Origin: Pseudomonas oryzihabitans NBRC 102199
GTDB lineage: Bacteria; Pseudomonadota; Gammaproteobacteria; Pseudomonadales; Pseudomonadaceae
Length of the DNA: 64,000 nt
NCBI RefSeq assembly: GCF_000730625.1
Contig: NZ_BBIT01000017.1
Location: 1 to 64,000, forward strand
Direction of reading: 5' to 3'
Position numbers and translations under genes: made by a program. The notes under the pieces were generated by a model, which saw only the letters and a list, made by a program, of their open reading frames with translations, did not search any database and was not told where the DNA came from. Below, piece by piece: positions 46,203 through 61,024 of this stretch (position 1 is its first letter; each line of letters begins with the position of its first letter).

Positions 46203-46241
46203 GAAAAGGGAGCGTCGACCTGGGGTCGGCTCTCCCTTTTT
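46203..46241 (+). terminator. Rho-independent terminator after the chemoreceptors
   Basis: AAAAGGGAG-CGTCGACC, a short loop, then GGTCGGCT-CTCCCTTTTT form an imperfect stem ending in a T-run, starting 19 nt past the stop of the second receptor. Its orientation fits termination of rightward transcription. Confidence 0.85.
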
Positions 46242-46528
46242 GCTGTCCGGAAGGTCAGGAAGGCGTGCGTGAAGGCCGATCTTTCCTGAACCATTCGTCA
46301 GAAACAGTAAAACTAATTAGCGCGTGAACCTGCTCTGGCTTGCCGCTTTGCGCCTGGCGCCCGCTGCGCTTCAGCCCGGCGCACGATCCGCGGTATCAAG
46401 AAAGCCTTTTTTCCCGCCGATGGGTTAGCCGTTACCGCCAGGTCTGGTGGAGGCCCCGCTCCGTTCGCGCTTCCCGCTCCTGGCACCGCCTAACCTACGG
46501 CGTGGCACCTTTTGCCACCAGGGGCTCC
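46242..46528. other. Leader region of the hybrid sensor kinase gene
   Basis: Gene-free stretch after the chemoreceptor terminator. The kinase reading frame is open through most of it, but the encoded segment is Arg/Trp-rich and unlike a protein N-terminus. An AT-rich patch (AGTAAAACTAATTAG near 46307-46321) is a possible promoter area. No operator was recognised. Confidence 0.4.
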
Positions 46529-51381
<4,853 letters not shown>

Positions 51382-51385
<4 letters not shown>

Positions 51386-52323
51386 TTCCGCCGACTGCCG
51401 AGGCCGCCGGACGGCGCAGCAAGGCCAAACTGCTGATCGTCGACGACCAGCCGCTGAACATCCGCATCCTCCACGAACTCTTTCGCCAGGATTGCGAGAC
51501 GCTGATGGCCACCAGTGGCGCCCAGGCCCTGCAACTGGCCCTGGCGCAGCAGCCGGACCTGATCCTGCTCGACGTGATGATGCCCCAGCTCGACGGCCAC
51601 GAGGTGCTGCGCCGGTTGCAGGCCGATCCGGCCACCGCCGCCATTCCGGTGATCTTCGTCACCGGCCAGGAAGGCCCGGACGAAGAGGTGACCGGCCTGG
51701 AGCTGGGCGCGGTGGACTTCATCAGCAAGCCGATCAATCCGGTCATCGTCCGCGCCCGGGTGCGCACCCAGCTGACCCTCAAGGCGCAACGCGACGCCCT
51801 GCGCAGCATCGCCTTGGTCGACGGTCTCACCGGCGTCCCCAATCGCCGCCAGTTCGACGAGGCCTTGCTGCGCGGCTGGCGCCAGAGCCAACGCGAAGGC
51901 ACGCCCTTTTCGCTGATCCTCATGGATATCGATCACTTCAAGGCCTACAACGACCACTATGGTCATCTCGCCGGCGACCAGTGCCTGCGTCAGGTGGCCC
52001 AGGCGCTGGGGCAGGGGCTGTTCCGCCCCTATGACCTGCTGGCGCGCTATGGTGGCGAGGAATTCGGCTGCCTGCTGCCGGGCACCGACCTGGAAGGCGC
52101 CACCCAGGTCGCCGAGCGACTGCTGCAGCAGGTGCGCGACCAGCGCCTGACCCATGGCTATTCCTCGGTGACCGGCTATGTCACCCTGAGTCTGGGGGTG
52201 GCCACGGCGCTGCCGCCCACCACCGTCGATCCGGCCGCCCTGATCACCGCCGCCGATGCCCAGCTCTATGCGGCCAAACACCAGGGCCGCGCCCGGGTCT
52301 GCGCCGCGGAACTGGGCGGCTGA
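51382..52323 (+). CDS. Response regulator diguanylate cyclase (REC-GGDEF)
   Basis: Cytoplasmic 313-residue output protein that makes cyclic di-GMP. The N-terminal receiver (about 15-130) has phospho-acceptor Asp64 in LILLDVMMPQLDG and Lys in ISKPINPV. The GGDEF domain (about 145-305) has the active-site GGEEF at 224-228 and a complete allosteric I-site RPYD at 215-218, so it should be active and product-inhibited. ATG 51382 overlaps the kinase stop (ATGA), so the pair is translationally coupled and is very likely one signalling pathway. Confidence 0.95.
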
Positions 52324-52454
52324 GGCGAGGGCCGCCAAAGCGCCCGCTCGGGTAATGCCGGGTAACAGAGGTCCGCGCTTTCTTCGTTATCCAGGCTGGG
52401 CGGCGAGGCGGCAGACTGTCAGACTGCGGGCAGGGATTCTGCCGCCGGTAATCT

Positions 52455-53465
52455 ATGTACGCCTTCACGCAACGCCAGGCCATCTTGGCCAGCTGGATCA
52501 TCGTCTTCACCGCGCTCTATCTGGTTCTCCCGCTCAAGCTCCTGCCCAGCCTACTGGCCGGCCTGCTGGTGTACGAACTGGTCAACACCCTGGCCGGGCG
52601 CCTGCAGCGTCATCTGCCCGGCGGCGGCGCGCGCTGGCTCGCCGTGGCCCTGCTCGGCACCCTGGTGGTGAGCCTGCTGACGCTGTTCTTCGTCTGGTTC
52701 ACCAGCTTCATCATCCAAGAGGTGCAGAACCCCGGACGACTGCTGGACAAGTTCATGGTGCTCACCGAGCGCGCCCGCGCCCAGTTGCCGCCCTCGCTGG
52801 ACGCCTACCTGCCGGCCAACGCCGACAGCATGAAGCAGGAGCTGGTGGAATGGGTGCGCGCCCATGTGGCGCAACTGCAGCTGTTCGGTCGCGATGCGGC
52901 GCGGACCTTTGTCATCGTGCTGATCGGCATGATCCTCGGTGCCATCGTCGCGCTGCAGCCCACCCCCGATCCCGAGCGCCTGCGGCCGCTGTCCGGCGCG
53001 CTGCTGGTGCGTCTCGGCCTGGTGGCCCAGGCCTTTCGCAACATCGTCTTCGCCCAGATCAAGATCTCGCTGCTCAACACCACCCTGACCGGCATCTTCC
53101 TGCTCGGCGTGCTGCCGCTGTTCGATGTCCACCTGCCACTGGCCAAGACCCTGGTGATCCTCACCTTCATCCTGGGTCTGCTGCCGGTGATCGGCAACCT
53201 GATGTCCAACACCCTGATCTTCATCGCCGGCCTATCGCTATCGATCTGGGTCGCGGTGGCGGCGCTGGGCTACCTGATCGCCATCCACAAGCTGGAATAC
53301 TTCCTCAACGCCCGCATCGTCGGCGGCCAGATCAGCGCCCGCTCCTGGGAATTGCTGGTGGCCATGCTGGTGTTCGAGGCGGCCTTCGGCCTGCCCGGGC
53401 TGGTGGCGGCGCCGGTGTACTACGCCTATCTGAAGAGCGAGTTGAAGGCGGAAGGGCTGGTCTAG
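52455..53465 (+). CDS. AI-2E family transporter (PerM-like)
   Basis: Inner-membrane protein of 336 residues with about eight helices in the AI-2E/PerM/TqsA family. A long hydrophilic segment (about 90-140) follows the first three helices. The C-terminal half carries the usual FAQIKISLLNTTLTGIFL and GLLPVIGNLMSNTLIF motifs. Family members export autoinducer-2 or act in Na+/H+ exchange. No substrate is implied here. A GNAT gene starts 3 nt after its stop, suggesting one transcript. Confidence 0.87.
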   Translation: MYAFTQRQAILASWIIVFTALYLVLPLKLLPSLLAGLLVYELVNTLAGRLQRHLPGGGARWLAVALLGTLVVSLLTLFFVWFTSFIIQEVQNPGRLLDKFMVLTERARAQLPPSLDAYLPANADSMKQELVEWVRAHVAQLQLFGRDAARTFVIVLIGMILGAIVALQPTPDPERLRPLSGALLVRLGLVAQAFRNIVFAQIKISLLNTTLTGIFLLGVLPLFDVHLPLAKTLVILTFILGLLPVIGNLMSNTLIFIAGLSLSIWVAVAALGYLIAIHKLEYFLNARIVGGQISARSWELLVAMLVFEAAFGLPGLVAAPVYYAYLKSELKAEGLV

Positions 53466-53467
53466 CG

Positions 53468-53905
53468 ATGACGCTCGTCTATCGGCCGGCCGGACTCGCC
53501 GACCTAAAGGTGCTGACCGACTTCAATGCCGGCCTGCAGTGCGATCAGGGCAGTCCGCAGCCCCTGGCCGAAGCAGCCTTGCGTCAGCGCCTGGCAGACT
53601 GGCTGAGCAATGGTGACTACCAAGCCATCCTGGCCGAAAGGGACGGCCGACCGGTGGGCTATGCGCTCTATCGCCTTGAAGACGAGCGCATCTTTCTGCG
53701 TCATCTCTATGTGGTGCCCGGAGCGCGCCGGCAGGGCTTGGGCCGGGCCTTTTACGATCATCTACGCGAACAACTCTGGCCGGCGGACCGGCCGGTGCAA
53801 CTCAATGTCCTGGCTAGCAACGCCCGAGGTCAGGCCTTCTGGCATGCGCTAGGTTTCGAAGCCTTCAGCCTGACCCTGCAGCAGTCGCCAGCGGGCGCTC
53901 ACTGA
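53468..53905 (+). CDS. GNAT-family N-acetyltransferase
   Basis: A 145-residue acetyltransferase. LVYRPAGLADLKVLTDFN is the N-terminal strand-helix. FLRHLYVVPGARRQGLGRAF is motif A with R-R-x-G-x-G binding acetyl-CoA. LNVLASNARGQAFWHALGF is motif B. ATG 53468 lies 2 nt after the permease stop; the open frame continuing upstream is a shadow of that gene. The 3' end overlaps the small convergent hypothetical gene by 7 nt. Substrate unknown. Confidence 0.86.
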   Translation: MTLVYRPAGLADLKVLTDFNAGLQCDQGSPQPLAEAALRQRLADWLSNGDYQAILAERDGRPVGYALYRLEDERIFLRHLYVVPGARRQGLGRAFYDHLREQLWPADRPVQLNVLASNARGQAFWHALGFEAFSLTLQQSPAGAH

Positions 53906-54141
53906 CGATCCAGATTCGACCACATGCGCTGCCAGAAGGCGCCGGCCTCCTCGTTGCTGGTGCGCCAGGTCTGTTCCAGGCGTAGGCGTTCGGGTGCCTC
54001 GAGATCCTCCGGGCAGGCCAGGTAGCGATCCGCGGCGGCCTGGGCTTCGGCCTGCAGGCGGCGCCATTCGCGCACGTCATCCAGCCAGCAGCGGCCGGTG
54101 ACGGTCTCGTAGTACTCGTGGGCGATTGCGTCTTTGCTCAT
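53899..54141 (-). CDS. Small hypothetical protein, 80 residues
   Basis: Not recognised as a known family. The 80-residue product is rich in Trp, Arg and Glu (for example CWLDDVREWRRLQAEAQAAADRYLA and RTSNEEAGAFWQRMW) and looks wholly helical, without a signal peptide or membrane segment. The reading is supported by the gene-sized gap between GNAT and carbonic anhydrase, the convergent placement and a helical composition unlike a shadow frame. No strong ribosome-binding site precedes ATG 54141. It could still be a chance frame. Confidence 0.6.
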   Translation of the reverse strand: MSKDAIAHEYYETVTGRCWLDDVREWRRLQAEAQAAADRYLACPEDLEAPERLRLEQTWRTSNEEAGAFWQRMWSNLDRQ

Positions 54142-54200
54142 GGGGCGTTCCAGGCAGGGGATACAGCCCTAGACCGCGGCTGACGGCGGGGGTGCCCGCC

Positions 54201-54917
54201 TCAGACGTCGAAGAAGTCCACGTGGCCGTTTTCCAGGGTGTAGTAGGCGCCCACCACCTTGACCTGGCCCTTCTGTTGCGGCGCGAGCAGGGTCGGCTCG
54301 GAGGCTGCGCGCAGCCGCCTGACCGTGCGCTGCACGTTGCTGCGCACCGCCGCTTCCAGCAGATCCGGCGGATTGCCGACCCGGGCGCTGAGCACCGCCG
54401 GCAGGATGGGTTCGATCATGGCGCCGATGGCACCGGGATAGAGGGCGTTCTGCTCCACCACCGCCACCGCGGCCTCCACCGCGCCGCACTTCTCGTGGCC
54501 CATCACCACGATCAGCGGCACCCCCAGCTGGCTGATGGCGTACTCCACCGAGCCCAGGGCGGTGGTGTCCAGGGTATTGCCGGCGTTGCGCACGATAAAC
54601 AGCTCGCCCAGGCCGCGACCGAACAGCAGCTCCGGCGAGACCCGCGAATCAGAGCAGGACACCAGCACGCAGAAGGGCGTCTGGCCCTTGGCGATCGCCA
54701 GGCGCCGGTCGCGATTGGTTTCCCCGTGCAGCGGCTGGTCGTCCATGAAGCCCTGGTTGCCGTCGATCAGCCGTTGCAGGGCCTGCTCGGCGGTGAGGGT
54801 GGTGTGGGCCTTGGTCGGGGCCGCCAGGGCGGGCAGGGTCAGGGGTGCCAGGGCGGCAGCCAGCGGCAGGCAGCGGGCGCACTGGAGGACTTGGCGACGC
54901 GACAGGGTGGGCTTCAT
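54201..54917 (-). CDS. Exported beta-carbonic anhydrase
   Basis: Zinc enzyme of 238 residues interconverting CO2 and bicarbonate. The zinc ligands are Cys88 (CSDSR), His141 and Cys144 (GHEKCG), with the Asp90-Arg92 dyad. The N-terminus is a twin-arginine-type signal (LSRRQVLQ, then a hydrophobic stretch to PALAAP), so the enzyme is probably exported folded to the periplasm, unlike housekeeping cytoplasmic beta enzymes. ATG 54917 follows AGAGGTG; the upstream open frame has no such support. Confidence 0.9.
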   Translation of the reverse strand: MKPTLSRRQVLQCARCLPLAAALAPLTLPALAAPTKAHTTLTAEQALQRLIDGNQGFMDDQPLHGETNRDRRLAIAKGQTPFCVLVSCSDSRVSPELLFGRGLGELFIVRNAGNTLDTTALGSVEYAISQLGVPLIVVMGHEKCGAVEAAVAVVEQNALYPGAIGAMIEPILPAVLSARVGNPPDLLEAAVRSNVQRTVRRLRAASEPTLLAPQQKGQVKVVGAYYTLENGHVDFFDV

Positions 54918-55043
54918 CGGGACACCTCTTGGCGTGGGGGCGTGCCGGTACTGCGGTCTCCAGCGCTTGAGACAACTATTGTCGTCCGCCGCCGATCCCG
55001 CCAGGCGCGGCGCCCGGTATCCGACCCGCGGAAAGGCGCCGGG

Positions 55044-55073
55044 CAAGAAAAAGCCGCGTCGAGACGCGGCTTC
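55044..55073 (-). terminator. Rho-independent terminator downstream of pbpG
   Basis: On the minus strand AAGCCGCGTC-TC-GACGCGGCTT forms a perfect stem running into TTTTTCTTG. It begins about 20 nt after the pbpG stop and is oriented for that gene. Confidence 0.9.
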
Positions 55074-55093
55074 GGGACCTGCTCAGGCGGGCG

Positions 55094-56005
55094 TCACTGC
55101 CGCGCCAGCACCGTGCTGCGACCGGCCTTGGGCGCGCCCGGCAGAGGGCTCAGCGCGCCGGTTTCCAGCCAGCGGCGGACGCGGGTGGCGTCGGCCATGT
55201 GGGTGAACTTGCCAAAGGCGTCCATCACCACGAAGGCCACCGGACGACCGGCCATCACGGTGCGCATCACCAGGCAGTGACCGGCCTTGTCGGTGTAGCC
55301 GGTCTTGGTCAGCTGCACGCTCCAGTCGGCGTTGTAGACCAGGTGGTTGGTGTTGCGAAAGCCCAGCACATAGTTGGGATTGTGGAAGGCCTGGGTCTTT
55401 TCCGGGGTGGTGCTGAGCTGGCCGAGCAGCGGATAGTGCTCGGTGGCCTTGAGCAGGGTGACCAGGTCACGCGCGGTGGAGACGTTGAGCGGCGACAGGC
55501 CGGTGGGTTCGGCGTAGCGGGTGTTTCTCATGCCCAGGGCGCGAGCCTTGGCATTCATGGCGGCGACGAAGGCGCGCTGGCCACCCGGATAGTGGTGGGC
55601 GAGGCTGGTGGCGGCGCGGTTTTCCGAAGACATCAGTGCCAGTTGCAGCATGTCGCGGCGGGTCAGCTGGCTGCCCAGGCGCACCCGCGAGAAGATGCCG
55701 CGCATGGCCGGATTCTCGCTGATGTCGATGTCGATGGTCTGCTCCAGCGGCAGCCGGGCATCGAGCACCACCATGGCGGTCATCAGCTTGGTCACCGAAG
55801 CGATGGGGGCGACCTGGTCGGGATTCTGGGAAAACAGTACCTGGTTGGTCTTGAGGTCGACGACCAGGGCGTGGTTCGAGGCCAGGCGCTGGGCGGTGGC
55901 GGCGGCCGCGGCCTTGACCTTTGGTGGGGTCTGGGCCAGGACGGCCGGACTCAGCCCGACCAAGCCAGCCAGCAACAGGCCGGCAAGTTGATGACAGATC
56001 TTCAC
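55094..56005 (-). CDS. pbpG: D-alanyl-D-alanine endopeptidase (PBP7/8)
   Basis: Periplasmic penicillin-binding protein of 303 residues that cuts D-Ala-mDAP crosslinks in peptidoglycan. The signal peptide (about 1-24, ending VLAQ) precedes the S11 peptidase domain. Active-site motifs are S70-x-x-K73 (ASVTK), S127-E-N129 and K234-T-G236. No C-terminal amphipathic anchor as in PBP5 is seen, which agrees with PbpG. Monocistronic, with a clear terminator. Confidence 0.93.
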   Translation of the reverse strand: MKICHQLAGLLLAGLVGLSPAVLAQTPPKVKAAAAATAQRLASNHALVVDLKTNQVLFSQNPDQVAPIASVTKLMTAMVVLDARLPLEQTIDIDISENPAMRGIFSRVRLGSQLTRRDMLQLALMSSENRAATSLAHHYPGGQRAFVAAMNAKARALGMRNTRYAEPTGLSPLNVSTARDLVTLLKATEHYPLLGQLSTTPEKTQAFHNPNYVLGFRNTNHLVYNADWSVQLTKTGYTDKAGHCLVMRTVMAGRPVAFVVMDAFGKFTHMADATRVRRWLETGALSPLPGAPKAGRSTVLARQ

Positions 56006-56213
56006 GGTGGCAGCTCTCGAAAAGGGGGCGGGGTTAGAACAACCGCGAACGGCAATGCCCCTTGCAGATCAAGGACATTGCTCAGAGATTTCACGTCTTT
56101 TATCACCCGGAATGTCGGCTGGGAATCCGACAAGGCAGCTTTTTACACAGCGCGCTGGCAAAAAGTCACAATTAGTTGCAGATGGGCGACGGACGGCAGG
56201 GATGGCGGAGCGA

Positions 56214-56245
56214 AAGGGCGCCCGAGAGGCCTCGGGCGCCTTGCC
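56214..56245 (-). terminator. Rho-independent terminator after the CoA-transferase gene
   Basis: Minus strand GGCGCCCGAG-GCCT-CTCGGGCGCC forms a ten-pair stem followed by CTTTCGC, a modest T-tract. It starts only a few nucleotides after the stop codon of the CoA transferase gene. Confidence 0.8.
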
Positions 56246-56247
56246 TT

Positions 56248-57783
56248 TCAGTCGTGGGCTTCCTGGGCGGCGGGGCCGAGCATGCTGCCGGTGACCAGGT
56301 AGCGCTCGTGCCAGGCCAGCGCCTCGGGCAGCAGGTGCGGGGTGTGCTTGCCATGGCTGCCGGCCAGGGCGCGCTCGAAGTAATCCGCCAGCGCCGGACG
56401 GAAACTCGGGTGCACGCAGTGCTCGAGGATGGCCCGGGCGCGCTGCTTGGGACTGAGCATGCGCAGGTCGGCCAGGCCCTGGTCGGTGACGATCACCGAG
56501 ACATCGTGCTCGGTGTGGTCGACGTGGCTGACCATGGGCACCAGGGTCGAGATCAGCCCGTTCTTGGCGGTGCTCGGCGCCATGAACACCGACAGATAGG
56601 CGTTGCGGGCGAAGTCGCCGGAGCCGCCGATGCCGTTCATCATCCCCGTGCCCATCTGGTGAGTGGAGTTGACGTTGCCATAGAGGTCGGCTTCGAGCAT
56701 GCCGTTGAGGGCGATGCAACCCAGCCGCCGCACCAGTTCCGGGTGATTGCTGACCCCCTGCTGGCGCAGGATGATGCGCTTGCGCAAGGACTCGGCATGC
56801 TCGACGAAGCGTTCGATGCCCGCCGGGCTCAGGGAGAAGGAGGTGGCCGAGGCCAGCTCCATCTTGCCGCTGATGAGCAGTTCCAGCATGCCGTCCTGGA
56901 TCACCTCGGTGAAGGCGGTCAGCCCCTCGAACTCGCTCTCGGCCAGGCCCTGCATGAAGGCGTTGGCGATGTTGCCGACCCCCGACTGGATGGGCAGCAG
57001 ATTGGCCGGGATGCGCCCCTGGCGGACTTCGAAGCGAAGGAAGTCCAGCAGGTGCGTGGCGATGGCCTGGGAGGCGGCGTCCGGCGCCTTGAACGGACTG
57101 TTGCGGTCGGGGGCGTCGGTCTCCACCACGGCCACCACCTTGTCCAGCGGCACCTCGAGATAGGGCGAGCCGATGCGGTCGCCGGGGTGCGCCAGTGGAA
57201 TCGGCGTGCGGTGGGGCGGCAGGGCGCCGTCGGTGTAGATGTCGTGCATGCCGTCCAGGGCGTCGGGCTGCCAGCGATTGACCTCGAGGATCACCGCATC
57301 GGCCATGTCCAGCCAGGTCTTGTTGTTACCCACCGAGGAGGAGGGCACCAGCAGCCCGTCTTCGCGAATGGCGGCGATCTCTACCACGGCCACGTCGATC
57401 TTGCCGAAGAAGCCATAGCGGACCTTTTCCGCCAGCTGGCCGAGGTGGATGTCCATGTAGTCCAGGCCACCGGCGTTGATGCGGCTGCGGAGCTCCGGAT
57501 CGGACTGGAAGGGCACCCGCAACTCGATGCCATCGACCCGCGCCAGGGCGCCGTCCAGCTCCGGTGCGGTGGACGCGCCGGTCAGCACCTTGATGCGAAA
57601 GGGCTCGCCGGCGCCGTGACTGGCGGTGATGCGCTGGGCCAGGGCACCGGGCACGGCCTTGGGATAACCGGCCCCGGTGAAGCCGCTCATGCCCACGGTC
57701 ATGCCGTGACGAATGAACTGCGCGGCCTGCTCGGCGCTCTGGCGCTTGGCGGCGAAACCGGGATGGCGAATACGGTGGGACAT
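56248..57783 (-). CDS. Acetyl-CoA hydrolase / succinyl-CoA:acetate CoA-transferase family protein
   Basis: Cytoplasmic class I CoA transferase of 511 residues, in the family of E. coli ScpC and Acetobacter AarC. Such enzymes move CoA between acetate, succinate and propionate, and few are true hydrolases. Marks are GMSGFTGAGYPKAVP near the N-terminus, LPIQSGVGNIANAFMQGL, and the glycine-rich GIGGSGDFARNAYLS near the C-terminus. ATG 57783 follows AGAGGTCGTC. The upstream ATG at 57813 has less support. Which acyl donor it uses cannot be read from sequence. Confidence 0.9.
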   Translation of the reverse strand: MSHRIRHPGFAAKRQSAEQAAQFIRHGMTVGMSGFTGAGYPKAVPGALAQRITASHGAGEPFRIKVLTGASTAPELDGALARVDGIELRVPFQSDPELRSRINAGGLDYMDIHLGQLAEKVRYGFFGKIDVAVVEIAAIREDGLLVPSSSVGNNKTWLDMADAVILEVNRWQPDALDGMHDIYTDGALPPHRTPIPLAHPGDRIGSPYLEVPLDKVVAVVETDAPDRNSPFKAPDAASQAIATHLLDFLRFEVRQGRIPANLLPIQSGVGNIANAFMQGLAESEFEGLTAFTEVIQDGMLELLISGKMELASATSFSLSPAGIERFVEHAESLRKRIILRQQGVSNHPELVRRLGCIALNGMLEADLYGNVNSTHQMGTGMMNGIGGSGDFARNAYLSVFMAPSTAKNGLISTLVPMVSHVDHTEHDVSVIVTDQGLADLRMLSPKQRARAILEHCVHPSFRPALADYFERALAGSHGKHTPHLLPEALAWHERYLVTGSMLGPAAQEAHD

Positions 57784-58746
57784 GACGACCTCTGCGGGTG
57801 TTATCGAAAGCACACTAAGAATGTGGATTCTACGCCGAAGGGATGCTTAGGTCCCTAAGCAAAAGGTCGGGTGGGAGGGGAAATTTTTGGGGAGTGAGGC
57901 GTAGGTTGGGTTGAGCGATAGCGAGGCCCAACGGATTAGAGTTATGGGTGACCTGGCTGTTTATCGTGGTTTGCTGATGATTTTTGTTTCGCCCACCCGG
58001 GCGAGTCACTTTTGCCAATCGCGGCTGCGCGCCCCGGACTACGCGTCCCGAACAAAAGTAACCAAAAGCGCTTGCCCCGGACATCCGGCCCTGCGCTGCG
58101 CTCCGGGTCCGCTCACGCCAGCGCCTTTCCGGGGTCGGTCCAGATGGGCCGTCCATGGCCCACTGGACCTCTCGCCGCATCCCTGCGGCTCGACCCACTC
58201 CACGACACTGGCATTCGCCCTTCTGAACGGGGCGATTCACCAGCCTGAAAGTGTTGTTTGAAGAGCCCGTAGCGTGGACAACGGCGAAGCCTTGTCCACT
58301 GATGGTGTCGGCGCCCAATAGTGGAAAACGCTGCGCGGTTTTCCACGCTACGACCTCTGAACTCCGAATTCCCAGGCTTGCGCCCGGCCCCGTCAGTGAG
58401 GCCGAGTGCAGGTGTCGCAGAGGGGGTATGCGAGGCAGGACGCCGAGCAAGGCGCGAGGGGCAGGAGGCCCCTTCGTGCCGAGCCCCCGGAGCGGCGCCG
58501 GAGCGAGGGGACCCGGAGCGCAGCGGAGGGCCGAAACGTGGGGACAGCGTTTTTGGTTACTTTTGCCGCGACTGGCAAAAGTGACTCGCCCGGGTGGGCG
58601 AAACAAAAGCCCTCAGAGCACTCGATAAACAGCTAGGGCACCCATAACCCTAATCCGTTGGGCTTCGCTATCGCTCAACCCAACCTACGCCGATCCGCCC
58701 GGATCACCACGACCCAGGCGTTGGGCACCGAACGCCCAGCTACCCC
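57784..58746. repeat. Gene-free composite repeat region (copy 2)
   Basis: From 57901 to 58688 runs a composite repeat related to 28853-29475. Its outer ends are inverted copies of GTAGGTTGGGTTGAGCGAT (57901-57932 and 58657-58688). An inner pair TTTTGTTTCGCCCACCCGGG (57984-58016) and its complement (58574-58607) also face each other, so the whole 788 bp can fold on itself. Within it are two opposing GTAGCGTGGA(A/C)AACG hairpins at 58269-58301 and 58320-58350. No reading frame here looks like a gene. Confidence 0.82.
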
Positions 58747-60198
58747 TCACGCCACCATCATGATCCATGGCACCCCGATCCCCAGCAGCACCAGCAGGAA
58801 CAGCGCCCCGAAGATCGTCCCCAGCCGCCAGTAGTCGGCGCTGGGCAGGTAGCCGCTGCCGTAGTACACCGGGCTCGGCCCGGTGCCGTAGGGGGTGATG
58901 ATGCCCATCAGTCCCAGAGAGGTACCCAGCAGCAGGGCGAACACCGGCAGGTCGATGCCGGGGATGCCCATGCCGGCGGCCAGCATCACCGGCAGCAGCG
59001 CGGTGGTATGGGCGGTGGAGCTGGCGAAGAGGTAGTGGGCGAGGAAGAAGACCACCACCAGCACCACCATGGCGGTGCCGGCATGGAAGCCGCCCAGATG
59101 GCCGGCGACCCACTGGCCGAACCAGGCGACGAAGCCGACCCGGGTCAGGCCATCGGCCAGGGCCACCAGGGTGGCGAACCAGGCGAAGGTGTTCCAGGCG
59201 GCCTTGTTGCCCAGGGCGTCGTTCCAGGTGATGACCTTGAGCAGCAACATCAGCACGATCACCAGGATGCCCACCAGCGCCGGATCGGCCCAGGCGGCAC
59301 CGAAGATCCACAGCGCCAGGGCACCGATCACCAGGGCCAGCAGCAGCTTTTCGTCGCGCGTCAGCGGGCCGAGTGCGGCCAGTTCCTTGGCCGCCCACAG
59401 CGGCACCTGGTCGTTGCGCTTGATCTCCGGCGGATACAGCCAGTAGGCCAGCAGCGGCAGCAGGGCCAGCAGGAGGATGCCCATGGGCGCGGCGGCGATG
59501 AACCACTGGCCCCAGCTGATGTGCACCTGGGCGGTCTTCTCGATCAGGGCGGCGGCCAGCAGGTTGGGCGCCAGGGCGGTGAGGAAGAGGGTGCTGGTGA
59601 CGCAGGTGGAGGAGATCGCCACCCACATCAGGTAGGAGCCGATGCGCCGCGCGCTGGGGTCGTTGGGCTTGGAATCGTAGAGCAGCGGCAGGTTGCGGAT
59701 CACCGGGTAGACGGTGCCGCCGCTGCGTGCGGTGTTGGACGGGGTGAAGGGCGCCAGGGCCAGGTCCGCCAGCATCACCGCATAGCCCAGGGTCAGGGTC
59801 CGCCGACCCATGGCCTTGACCAGCAGCAGGGCGATGCGCCGCCCGAGTCCGGTCTTCTCGTAGCCCAGGGCGAACATGAAGGCACTGAAGATCAGCCAGA
59901 CGGTGTTGTTGGAAAAGCCCGCCAGGCCCCATTTCAGCGCCTCCTGGGGCGCCCGGAAGCCGGGGGTGGCCAGTTGCGCCGGACTGAACAGCACCCAGGG
60001 CGCCAGCAGGGCCGCCAGGGCCACGCCGATCAGGCCGATCACCGCGCCGGGCAGGGGCTCGAGGATCAGCCCCACCACCACGCCGGCGAACAGGGCGAAG
60101 TACAGCCAGGCATGAACGGGCAGGCCGTCGGGAGCCGGCAGCAGCGCCAGCAGTCCGGTGACGGCGAGGGGCAGCAGGAATTTCCAGGTGGTACGCAT
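58747..60198 (-). CDS. DASS-family sodium-coupled anion symporter
   Basis: Inner-membrane carrier of 483 residues with 11-13 helices in the divalent anion:Na+ symporter family (CitT, SodiT1, VcINDY). The first substrate motif is [17 protein letters not shown], the SNT signature; the second is [12 protein letters not shown]. The end [19 protein letters not shown] is typical of 2-oxoglutarate/malate or tartrate/citrate exchangers. A dicarboxylate is the probable substrate. Monocistronic, read away from the gamma-carbonic anhydrase-like gene. Confidence 0.9.
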   Translation of the reverse strand: MRTTWKFLLPLAVTGLLALLPAPDGLPVHAWLYFALFAGVVVGLILEPLPGAVIGLIGVALAALLAPWVLFSPAQLATPGFRAPQEALKWGLAGFSNNTVWLIFSAFMFALGYEKTGLGRRIALLLVKAMGRRTLTLGYAVMLADLALAPFTPSNTARSGGTVYPVIRNLPLLYDSKPNDPSARRIGSYLMWVAISSTCVTSTLFLTALAPNLLAAALIEKTAQVHISWGQWFIAAAPMGILLLALLPLLAYWLYPPEIKRNDQVPLWAAKELAALGPLTRDEKLLLALVIGALALWIFGAAWADPALVGILVIVLMLLLKVITWNDALGNKAAWNTFAWFATLVALADGLTRVGFVAWFGQWVAGHLGGFHAGTAMVVLVVVFFLAHYLFASSTAHTTALLPVMLAAGMGIPGIDLPVFALLLGTSLGLMGIITPYGTGPSPVYYGSGYLPSADYWRLGTIFGALFLLVLLGIGVPWIMMVA

Positions 60199-60499
60199 CG
60201 GGCGCTCGCAGATTCCGGTGGTCTCGGGAAACCGGCCTGGGCCGGGACGGCTGACGCTGCGGTTACAAGGACGGTGCGGTCAGCGGCCGCCAGCTTTGCA
60301 AAGGCCGAGGGCCTTTCCCAGCGTTCTGGCCGTGGTCATTCGTCGCAGTCGGGCGGGCTTAGGTTCCCCTGGCATTCTTTCGCTATCGAGAATGACTTGC
60401 AACAACGCTGGGGCTCCTGTCGGCGTCGATTGCGCCCAGGCCCCGCGCTGGCGAACAATCGGGCGTTCCGCCAACGACAACAATACGAGGAGCGACACC
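60199..60499. other. Divergent intergenic region upstream of the DASS and gamma-CA-like genes
   Basis: This 301-bp stretch should hold two divergent promoters. The only ordered structure seen is an inverted repeat CATTCT-N10-AGAATG at about 60372-60393, which could be an operator for an unidentified regulator. No repeat-family member or riboswitch was found. Confidence 0.4.
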
Positions 60500-61024
60500 A
60501 TGAAATACCGCCTGGGAGAACAGCGGGTCGAGGCCCATCCACAGAGCTGGGTCGCGCCCACCGCCGCGGTGATCGGCAAGGTACGCCTGGACGAGGGTGC
60601 CAGCGTCTGGTTCGGCGCGGTGCTGCGTGGCGACAACGAGCTGATCCATATCGGTCCGGACAGCAATGTCCAGGACGGCGCCGTGCTGCACACCGATCCC
60701 GGCTCGCCGCTGACCCTGGGGCGCGGCGTCACCGTTGGCCACCAGGCCATGCTGCATGGCTGCGAGATCGGCGACGGCAGCCTGATCGGCATCCACGCCG
60801 TGGTGCTCAACGGCGCGCGTATCGGGCGCAACTGCCTGGTGGGCGCCAATGCCCTGGTTACCGAGAACGCGGTGATCCCCGACGGCTCCCTGGTGCTCGG
60901 CTCGCCGGCCAAGGTGGTCCGCGCCCTCAGCGAAGCCCAGCAGGCACAGCTGGCAGCCAATGCCCAGGTCTATGTGGCCAATGCGCGGCGCTATCTGGAG
61001 GAGTTGTTCGAGCAGGGGGAGTAG
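60500..61024 (+). CDS. Gamma-carbonic anhydrase family protein (YrdA-like)
   Basis: Left-handed beta-helix protein of 174 residues in the gamma-CA/PaaY/YrdA family. Hexapeptide repeats run from about residue 18 to 140. The metal-binding histidine pattern is visible in [28 protein letters not shown] and the nearby LIGIHAVVL. The asparagine/arginine pair in [11 protein letters not shown] is kept. Family members are trimers. Activity ranges from carbonic anhydrase to thioesterase, so the reaction is uncertain. ATG 60500 follows ACGAGGAGCG. Confidence 0.9.
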   Translation: MKYRLGEQRVEAHPQSWVAPTAAVIGKVRLDEGASVWFGAVLRGDNELIHIGPDSNVQDGAVLHTDPGSPLTLGRGVTVGHQAMLHGCEIGDGSLIGIHAVVLNGARIGRNCLVGANALVTENAVIPDGSLVLGSPAKVVRALSEAQQAQLAANAQVYVANARRYLEELFEQGE

